Source: Micrococcaceae bacterium UBA6021 (lineage in GTDB: Bacteria; Actinomycetota; Actinomycetes; Actinomycetales; Micrococcaceae). From it: 21,082 nucleotides of DNA. Under the pieces are notes generated by a model. It did not search any database. It was not told the origin of the DNA and saw only the letters and a program-made list of their open reading frames with translations. Every line of letters begins with the position of its first letter. Positions within the stretch are counted from its first letter, which is position 1. The stretch spans positions 1-21,082 of the forward strand of contig DIZT01000071.1 in assembly GCA_002427975.1 (NCBI GenBank). The letters are read 5' to 3'. This document shows positions 15,827-21,082 of this stretch, piece by piece. Position numbers and translations under genes: made by a program.

Positions 15827-16264
15827 ATGGCTCTTTTTCCTTCCTCCATGCCGCGCGCCCTTTCCGCCGTGGTTGCAGCCGCTGTCCTGCTGGGCGTGTC
15901 CGGCTGCGCGCAGAAACTGTCTGTGGAGAACACTGATGTGCCGGCCTGGAAGGCCACGGCCCTGCCGTCGGCCAGCGGCATCCTGGCCGAGGATGCCGGC
16001 AAGATTCTCAATGCCCGGCCGGTGGACCATACGGAGTACGTACCGGCCGGGAAGTACACGCTGACGCTGGTCTGCGATGGGGGCGGCAAGGCATTCCTCG
16101 CCGTGCGGTCCGGAAACAAGGAGATCGCGGACCTCGGGGCGGCCTGTTACGGCACCGCTGAGTCCCGCAAAATCACACTCACCGAATCCGGACCACTGCA
16201 GCTAAGCGCCTCCAGCGTGGACGCGCCGCTGATCTACGCCTACCAGTTGGTGACGGCAGGCTAG
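15827..16264 (+). CDS. Small lipoprotein, member of a tandem pair (I)
   Basis: This 145-residue protein has a short signal peptide (basic Arg10, hydrophobic AVVAAAVLLGVSG) ending in a lipobox, with Cys27 as the lipidated residue, so it is expected on the outer face of the membrane. The mature part has a predicted beta-rich domain with the pattern AGKYTLTLVC, VRSGNKEIADLG, CYGTAESRKITL and SSVDAPLIYAYQL. Two cysteines (about 83 and 107) could form a disulphide. I recognise no named family. The next gene encodes a clearly related domain. The start has no strong ribosome binding site; the ATG at 15827 fits the signal peptide. Confidence 0.8.
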   Translation: MALFPSSMPRALSAVVAAAVLLGVSGCAQKLSVENTDVPAWKATALPSASGILAEDAGKILNARPVDHTEYVPAGKYTLTLVCDGGGKAFLAVRSGNKEIADLGAACYGTAESRKITLTESGPLQLSASSVDAPLIYAYQLVTAG

Positions 16265-16290
16265 CATCGGCCGACGCCTCGAGAAGGCCA

Positions 16291-16329
16291 CTGCTGCACC
16301 GTCTGCCAGCCCTGCCGCCACTGCAGCAG
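16291..16329 (+). terminator. Hairpin between the two lipoprotein genes
   Basis: CTGCTGCA (16291-16298) pairs with TGCAGCAG (16322-16329) around a 23-nt loop, starting 26 bp after the stop of the first lipoprotein gene. A T5 run follows at 16347-16351, about 18 nt beyond the stem, which is too far for a standard intrinsic terminator. A weak terminator is possible. Confidence 0.3.
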
Positions 16330-16392
16330 GTAGCGAAACCCCCTAGTTTTTCAGACCCGGGCCAGGCTCTGGATTGCCGCCCGAACCGGGCA

Positions 16393-16398
16393 TAAAGT
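16393..16398 (+). promoter_or_regulatory. Possible -10 box for leaderless expression of lipoprotein II
   Basis: TAAAGT is followed by 6 nt and then the ATG at 16405, the spacing expected if transcription starts at the first base of the start codon. No good -35 box is visible and there is no ribosome binding site. Confidence 0.35.
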
Positions 16399-16404
16399 CA
16401 AAGT

Positions 16405-17001
16405 ATGCCCGCAACGCAGGGGGCGCCTCCGCCCCGCACGGCGGTACTTCGGCCGGGCCGTTACCCGTCGCGGCCGGTCTCTTTGCGCACCCGGACCCAG
16501 ACCGCCGTCGCACGCTGGACTGCGGGCGCCCTGGTGGCCGGAGCGGCGCTCGCCGGGTGTGAGTACAGCTACGACGAAGGGTGGCGGCCAGCGGAGGGCG
16601 CCCCCGTTGCGCCTGCCGTGACCGAACCCGGGCCGCCCGCTGATTCATGGCAGAACGATCCCGTCAGCGAGGCAGGCATGCAGGCCTGGCTGACGGAGTC
16701 CCAGGTGGGGCCCGGCCTGCAGGTGGTGCACAGGGACTTCGGCCTGTTGCGGGCGGAGGAAGTCCGGACCGGCGCCACGGCGCCGCTGTCCTCCGGAACC
16801 TACGTGCTGGTGCTGGTGTGCCGGAGCCAACGGCGGGTCGACTTCAAAGTCCGCAATGATGAATTCACCATGGTGGACCTCAGCCTGCTCTGCGGGACCC
16901 GGCGCGAAAGCGTGATCTACCTGGCCTCGGAAACGGTGCTGCGTTTCGAGGTGGACGCGCAGTCCGCCGCCAATTTCGCGTACCGGCTGTCAAGGAGCTG
17001 A
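16405..17001 (+). CDS. Small lipoprotein, member of a tandem pair (II)
   Basis: This 198-residue protein has a lipobox (GALVAGAALAGC, Cys52) and a mature domain related to that of the upstream gene. Matching segments are SGTYVLVLVC, KVRNDEFTMVDLS, LCGTRRESVIYL and FAYRLS, including both cysteines. The region between the lipobox and this domain is longer and Pro/Ala/Glu-rich, probably a flexible linker. The N-region before the hydrophobic core is unusually long (about 36 residues). A TTG at 16483 would give a normal 26-residue signal peptide, but neither start has a ribosome binding site and the ATG has a leaderless-type -10 box. The function is unknown. It ends 14 bp from the convergent trhO stop. 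Confidence 0.8.
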   Translation: MPATQGAPPPRTAVLRPGRYPSRPVSLRTRTQTAVARWTAGALVAGAALAGCEYSYDEGWRPAEGAPVAPAVTEPGPPADSWQNDPVSEAGMQAWLTESQVGPGLQVVHRDFGLLRAEEVRTGATAPLSSGTYVLVLVCRSQRRVDFKVRNDEFTMVDLSLLCGTRRESVIYLASETVLRFEVDAQSAANFAYRLSRS

Positions 17002-17015
17002 ACCTTCCCTATCGC

Positions 17016-17909
17016 TCAGGCCGCGCAGCCTTCGGGGCAGCGCAGTGTCTCCGGGCTGGCGGCGCACTCGGCGCAGTACAGGGTTAGCGTGCGGCAGCTG
17101 GGGTTGGAGCAGTTCTCAAATTTGCTGGTGGGCGCGGCGCAGCGGACGCACTCACCGATGGTTTTCGCGTCCTGGCTGAACTCCAGGTGCATACGCTTAT
17201 CGAAGACGTAGAGCGAGCCTTCCCAGAGGCCCTGGTCCTTGAACGTTTCGCCGTAGCGGACGATGCCGCCGTCGAGCTGGTAAACCTGCTTGAAGCCGCG
17301 GTTCACCATCAGGCTGGAGAGCACTTCGCAGCGGATGCCGCCGGTGCAGTACGTGACCACCGGCGTGTCCTTGAGGGCATCGTACTTTCCGGAGTCCAGC
17401 TCCTTGACGAAGTCGTGTGTGGTGGCCACGTCGGGGACGATCGCGTCCTTGAACTTGCCGATTTGGGCTTCGAAGGCGTTGCGGCCGTCAAAGAACACCA
17501 CGTCCTCGCCGGCCTGTTTCCGGGCCGCCACCAGTTCGTGCAGCTCTTCGGGCTTGAGATGGGTGCCGCCGCCCACCACGCCGCGCTCGTCCACCGTGAG
17601 CTCGCCGGGGGCGCCGAAGGAGACGATCTCGTCCCGGACCTTAACGCTCAGCCGCGGGAAGTCCTCCGCGCCGCCGTCGGACCATTTCACGTCGATGCCG
17701 TGGAAGCCCTTGTATTCGCGGGTGGTCTTGACGTATTGCTTGACCGCGACGATCTCGCCGCCCACCGTGGCGTTGATGCCGTCCTTGGAGATGAGGATGC
17801 GCCCGGTCAGTCCGAGCTTCTCGCACAGGGCACGCTGCCAGAGCCGCACCGCGTCCGGATCTGCGATGGGGGTAAAGCCGTAAAAGAGCACAATTCGGTT
17901 CAAAGCCAC
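17016..17909 (-). CDS. trhO: tRNA uridine(34) hydroxylase, rhodanese family
   Basis: This 297-residue protein matches the TrhO (YceA) family, which hydroxylates U34 of tRNA to 5-hydroxyuridine using oxygen. It has the N-terminal acylphosphatase-like domain ([26 protein letters not shown]) and a rhodanese domain with [11 protein letters not shown]. The active-site loop is YCTGGIRCE (Cys188), and the family segment [11 protein letters not shown] follows. A C-terminal tail holds eight cysteines in CVRC, CSNPSC, CAEC and CPEGC patterns, probably binding zinc. The GTG at 17909 ([12 protein letters not shown]) is the family N-terminus. It has no ribosome binding site; TACCCT (minus strand) lies 7 nt upstream, suggesting a leaderless mRNA. 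The open frame continues upstream and is treated separately. Confidence 0.93.
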   Translation of the reverse strand: MALNRIVLFYGFTPIADPDAVRLWQRALCEKLGLTGRILISKDGINATVGGEIVAVKQYVKTTREYKGFHGIDVKWSDGGAEDFPRLSVKVRDEIVSFGAPGELTVDERGVVGGGTHLKPEELHELVAARKQAGEDVVFFDGRNAFEAQIGKFKDAIVPDVATTHDFVKELDSGKYDALKDTPVVTYCTGGIRCEVLSSLMVNRGFKQVYQLDGGIVRYGETFKDQGLWEGSLYVFDKRMHLEFSQDAKTIGECVRCAAPTSKFENCSNPSCRTLTLYCAECAASPETLRCPEGCAA

Positions 17910-18026
17910 GTATTTAAGGGTACTTGTTTGGGGCGTGCCGGGCCCGCCGGCCTTAGTGGTGGTGTTTGCCTTGCCGCGACAGCAGCATCGCGCCTGTTCA
18001 GGGTCACGATCGCATAAGCAAGTCAT
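17910..18026 (-). other. Cysteine-rich in-frame stretch upstream of trhO
   Basis: From the ATG at 18026 the minus-strand frame runs without a stop into trhO and opens with [19 protein letters not shown], five cysteines in sixteen residues including a Cys triplet. It could be an N-terminal extension of TrhO, a cysteine-rich leader, or chance open frame. There is no ribosome binding site before this ATG. I favour chance or untranslated sequence, because the family N-terminus lies at 17909. Confidence 0.25.
17917..17922 (-). promoter_or_regulatory. Possible -10 box for leaderless trhO
   Basis: TACCCT on the minus strand is followed by exactly 7 nt and then the GTG at 17909, the spacing of leaderless actinobacterial transcripts. 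There is no convincing -35 box. Confidence 0.4.
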
Positions 18027-18068
18027 ATCGGGGCACCCAACCCCCTGTTGCTTGCGCCGGGGCTGGAA

Positions 18069-18074
18069 TACCCT
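18069..18074 (+). promoter_or_regulatory. Possible -10 box for leaderless GNAT gene
   Basis: TACCCT is followed by 6 nt and the ATG at 18081. It is the same hexamer as in the divergent trhO promoter. A TTGCTT at 18048-18053 is a candidate -35 box with a short 15-bp spacer. Confidence 0.4.
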
Positions 18075-18080
18075 CATGAC

Positions 18081-18773
18081 ATGAGTCCGGACGCCTTGCT
18101 TGGAGACATCACACACCTTCTTGAAGTCTGGGTAGCCGGCTGGGCCGGCTGCCGCGGTTACCAGACATCAAGTGAGGGCCGCTTCCCCGCTGCACTGCGG
18201 GCCGACACCACCGGGGAATGGGAATACTTCGCCCACGACCCCTCCGATGACGAGTTCGCGGCCCTGGCTGCGAAGACCGCCGAGTCTCCGGCCAGAATCC
18301 TGACCATCCTCAGCAACGACGTCGCCCGCTTCAAGGACCTGGCCCAACAGCACGAACTGAATGTCACGTCCGCATCGCAGGCCATGATGATTGTGGACAT
18401 GGCCACCCAGGATACGGAAGATCCGTGGCTCTCCGACGACGACCTGAACCTGGTCACTTCCGAACTCGACGGTGTCCACCACGCGGTGGTCCGCTCGGGT
18501 GACACGGTGGCGGCAAGCGGCAGGGTTTTTGTGGTGGGCGAGACAGCTGTATTCGACAAAATAGTCACCGGGCCGGCGTACCAGCGCCGCGGCCTGGGCA
18601 GCTTCATCATGAAGGCCCTGGCGGCGCAGGCCATCGGACCGGATGTTGAGAACGGCCTGCTGCTGGCCTCCCTCGACGGCCAGCAGCTGTATTCCCACCT
18701 AGGCTGGTCCACTGTTTGCCGCGTGCTGATGCTGTCCGTTTCCGACGAGGGCGCAGACCTTTCCGTGGGGTGA
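18081..18773 (+). CDS. GNAT-family N-acetyltransferase
   Basis: This 230-residue protein carries its acetyltransferase domain in the C-terminal half. The acetyl-CoA-binding motif is [19 protein letters not shown] (about 162-180, with the QRRGLG pyrophosphate loop), followed by [19 protein letters not shown], the typical end of the fold. The first 120 residues are less familiar: a Trp-rich start, then [15 protein letters not shown] and [12 protein letters not shown], possibly a second degenerate GNAT half. The substrate is unknown. The ATG at 18081 is preferred; an in-frame ATG at 18048 adds 11 residues. No ribosome binding site is visible, and a -10 box 6 nt upstream suggests leaderless translation. 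It is divergent from trhO and 27 bp before the helicase gene. Confidence 0.85.
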   Translation: MSPDALLGDITHLLEVWVAGWAGCRGYQTSSEGRFPAALRADTTGEWEYFAHDPSDDEFAALAAKTAESPARILTILSNDVARFKDLAQQHELNVTSASQAMMIVDMATQDTEDPWLSDDDLNLVTSELDGVHHAVVRSGDTVAASGRVFVVGETAVFDKIVTGPAYQRRGLGSFIMKALAAQAIGPDVENGLLLASLDGQQLYSHLGWSTVCRVLMLSVSDEGADLSVG

Positions 18774-18800
18774 TTTTTCCCCGGGTGAAAGAATGTTGGG

Positions 18801-21082
18801 GTGAACCCCCATGACTCCCTGATTCCGTTGCTGGGCCGAGGCCCGGACCCGGAACAGCTGCGTCATGTCCGCACCATTCCCGCCCGCCACGCGATCCACG
18901 AACCGTGGCCGGACTGGGCACATCCCGATCTTGTGGCCGCTTACGGCTCCCTGGGCATCCACGAGCCGTACCGGCACCAGATCCAGGCCGCCAACCTGGC
19001 CCACAGCGGCGAGCACGTGGTCATCGCCACCGGCACCGCCTCGGGTAAATCCCTTGCCTACCAGCTGCCGGCACTGGACGCCATCCACCGCTCCGAGCTG
19101 CGCGTCCTGTCCGAACCCGGAAAGATTCACGACGACGGCGCCGTGACGCTTTATCTCTCGCCCACGAAGGCGCTGGCTGCAGACCAGCTCGCAGCCATCC
19201 GTTCTTTGAAGCTGCCCACCGTGCGTGCCGAGACGTACGACGGCGACACCGACCCCGCGTCCCGCCGCTGGATCCGGGACCACGCCAATTTCATCCTCGC
19301 GAATCCGGATATGCTCCACTTCGGTATCCTTCCCAATCACGCCTGGTGGGCCAGTTTCTTCCGGCGGCTGCGGTATGTGATTGTCGATGAAGCCCACAGC
19401 TACCGCGGAGTGTTCGGCTCTCATGTGGCCAACCTGATGCGCCGGTTGCGCCGCATCTGCGCGTACTACGGTGCCGGGACGTCCCACCCCGGGCCGGTGT
19501 TCATCGCGGCATCCGCGACGGCGTCGGAGCCGGGCACCTCGTTCGGCCGCCTGATCGGGGCGCCGGTCCAGGCCGTCGCCGAGGACTGCTCCCCGCACGG
19601 TTCCACCACCGTTGCATTCTGGGAGCCTGCGCTGACCGAGCTGAAGGGCGAGAACGGGGCCAGGGAGCGCCGCACCGCCGTTGCTGAAACGGCTGACCTG
19701 CTGGCTAACCTGGTCTCGTCCCGGATCCGGACCATCGCTTTCATCAAGTCCCGCCGCGGTGCGGAGACGATCTCGTCCATCACCAAGCGTCTCCTGGCCG
19801 AAGTGGATCCCAGCCTTCCGCAACGCGTGGCCGCCTACCGGTCCGGCTACCTTCCGGAAGAGCGGCGGGCCTTGGAAAAGGCCCTGAGGTCCGGCGAACT
19901 GCTGGGTGTCTCCAGCACGTCCGCCCTTGAGCTGGGAATCGACATTTCCGGGCTGGATGCCGTCCTGGTGGCGGGTTGGCCAGGCACCAGGGCGTCGCTG
20001 TTCCAGCAGATTGGCCGGGCAGGGCGCGCGGGACAGGACGCCATCGCAGCGTTTGTGGCCAGCGACGATCCGCTGGATACCTACCTGGTGAACCATCCCG
20101 AGGCGATCTTCGACGTGTCTGTCGAGGCGACGGTATTTGATCCTTCCAATCCGTATGTGTTGGGGCCGCACCTTTGTGCCGCCGCTGCAGAGCTCCCGCT
20201 GGGCGTGGCTGAGCTCGGCCTCTTCGGCGGCACGTCCGAGAAGCTGCTGGGGCAGCTGGTGGCGCAGGGCTACCTGCGGCGCCGGCCGGCGGGCTGGTTC
20301 TGGACCCACTCCCAGAGCGCTGCCGCCATGGTGAACCTCCGGGCGGACGGCGGCGGACCGGTGAGTATCGTCGACGCCGACACCGGCTCCCTGCTCGGGA
20401 CCATGGACTCGCCGCAGACGCATTACCAGGCGCACACGGGGGCCATCTACGTGCATCAGGGGGACAGCTATGTGGTGGAGGACCTGAACGAGGACGAGCA
20501 CTGCGTGGTGGTCCGGCGGGCCAACCCGGACTACTACACAACGGCCCGCGACGTGACCCAGATTGAGGTGCTCGAAACACTCCGGACTGAGCAGTGGGGC
20601 GATGTTGCCGTGCACTTCGGTGATGTGAAGGTGACAACGCAGGTGGTTTCCTTTCAGCGCAAGGCCTTAATTTCGAACGAAATCCTCGGTGAGGAACCTC
20701 TGGAACTGGGAGCCCGGGACCTGTTCACCAAGGCCGTCTGGTTTGTGGTGGAGAACCGCTCGTTGACAGGTGCGGGGCTGATCGAGGCCCAGTTCCCGGG
20801 GGCACTTCATGCCGCCGAGCACGCAGCGATCGGACTGCTGCCGCTGGTGGCCTCCAGCGACCGCTGGGACATCGGCGGAGTGTCCACAGCCATCCATGCC
20901 GACACGGGCGTGCCCACCATCTTTGTGTATGACGGGCACCCCGGCGGTGCCGGATTCGCCGAACGCGGCTTCGACAAGGCAAAGGTGTGGCTCTCCGCGA
21001 CGCGCGACGCCATCAAGGCGTGTGAGTGCGAGTCGGGCTGCCCGTCGTGTGTCCAGTCCCCCAAATGCGGGAACAAGAACAA
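18801..21082 (+). CDS. DEAH-box helicase, MrfA/YprA type (3' end beyond window)
   Basis: The frame starts at a GTG at 18801 and stays open to the window end, giving 760 codons without a stop. It is a superfamily 2 helicase: Walker A ATGTASGKS (76-84), Walker B VDEAHSYRG (195-203), motif III ASAT (237-240), motif IV region IAFIKSRRG, motif V STSALELGIDIS and motif VI QQIGRAGRAG. A long C-terminal region follows, with HPGGAGFAERGF and a cysteine cluster (Cys741, 743, 747, 750 and 756 in CECESGCPSC and KCGN). This is the zinc-binding DUF1998-type end of MrfA/YprA and the related Hrq1. In Bacillus, MrfA acts with the nuclease MrfB in mitomycin-damage repair. No MrfB homologue is seen in this window. 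The ribosome binding site is weak. Confidence 0.92.
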   Translation, partial: MNPHDSLIPLLGRGPDPEQLRHVRTIPARHAIHEPWPDWAHPDLVAAYGSLGIHEPYRHQIQAANLAHSGEHVVIATGTASGKSLAYQLPALDAIHRSELRVLSEPGKIHDDGAVTLYLSPTKALAADQLAAIRSLKLPTVRAETYDGDTDPASRRWIRDHANFILANPDMLHFGILPNHAWWASFFRRLRYVIVDEAHSYRGVFGSHVANLMRRLRRICAYYGAGTSHPGPVFIAASATASEPGTSFGRLIGAPVQAVAEDCSPHGSTTVAFWEPALTELKGENGARERRTAVAETADLLANLVSSRIRTIAFIKSRRGAETISSITKRLLAEVDPSLPQRVAAYRSGYLPEERRALEKALRSGELLGVSSTSALELGIDISGLDAVLVAGWPGTRASLFQQIGRAGRAGQDAIAAFVASDDPLDTYLVNHPEAIFDVSVEATVFDPSNPYVLGPHLCAAAAELPLGVAELGLFGGTSEKLLGQLVAQGYLRRRPAGWFWTHSQSAAAMVNLRADGGGPVSIVDADTGSLLGTMDSPQTHYQAHTGAIYVHQGDSYVVEDLNEDEHCVVVRRANPDYYTTARDVTQIEVLETLRTEQWGDVAVHFGDVKVTTQVVSFQRKALISNEILGEEPLELGARDLFTKAVWFVVENRSLTGAGLIEAQFPGALHAAEHAAIGLLPLVASSDRWDIGGVSTAIHADTGVPTIFVYDGHPGGAGFAERGFDKAKVWLSATRDAIKACECESGCPSCVQSPKCGNKN

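Noticed and set aside
16340..16360. AGTTTTT stretch resembling the start of the 63-bp element
   Set aside because: The match ends after a few bases (CTAGTTTTTCAG) and there is no matching right arm.
18699..20615. A 638-codon open frame antisense to the GNAT and helicase genes
   Set aside because: The opposite strand carries all helicase motifs in order; this frame has none and is low-complexity.
20940..21040. An apparent frameshift near the end of the helicase gene
   Set aside because: Careful re-reading with the opposite-strand translation as a check shows the frame is continuous through the cysteine cluster.

Overview
The window looks like chromosomal DNA from a high-GC Gram-positive actinobacterium of the Micrococcaceae type (Arthrobacter or Pseudarthrobacter). 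That is an inference from the strong G/C bias at third codon positions, GTG and TTG starts, TipA-type and FadR-type regulators, a topoisomerase I with a lysine-rich tail, and the overall gene set. No rRNA, tRNA, CRISPR array, insertion sequence or phage gene is visible. Most of the window is ordinary core or metabolic DNA; the more unusual signals are regulatory or repetitive.

Layout. 1-1294: a LacI-family regulator with three operator-like sites upstream, two of which bracket a probable promoter firing off the left edge. 1304-1366: first copy of a 63-bp palindromic element. 1369-3523: a FadR-type regulator divergent from an FMN L-lactate dehydrogenase (lldD), with two matching operators between them. 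3534-5368: an ArsR-type regulator and an AcuC-like deacetylase, both leftward. 5473-7585: a two-gene potassium-uptake operon (TrkH/KtrB channel and TrkA/KtrA RCK subunit, overlapping by 8 bp). 7593-7655: second copy of the 63-bp element. 7666-13042, all leftward: topA, an SseB-like gene, a Ppx/GppA phosphatase and proC. 13199-15718, leftward: a two-domain methyltransferase and a TipA-like MerR regulator. 15827-17001: two tandem, related lipoproteins. 17016-17909: trhO, leftward. 18081-21082: a GNAT acetyltransferase and a DEAH-box helicase of the MrfA/YprA type that runs off the right edge.

How the genes work together. The lactate regulator and lldD form a self-contained lactate-oxidation switch. 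TrkH and TrkA form one transporter. The TipA-like gene carries its own MerR-style promoter and a strong internal ribosome binding site, so it probably makes both a full-length activator and a free ligand-binding domain, as known for tipA of Streptomyces lividans.

The signals most worth following are: (1) the 63-bp palindromic element, found twice at identical length, each time within 10 bp of both stop codons of a convergent gene pair; (2) the internal start in the TipA-like gene, whose ligand domain lacks any cysteine; (3) the three-site LacI operator array; (4) the tandem paralogous lipoproteins, whose domain I do not recognise.
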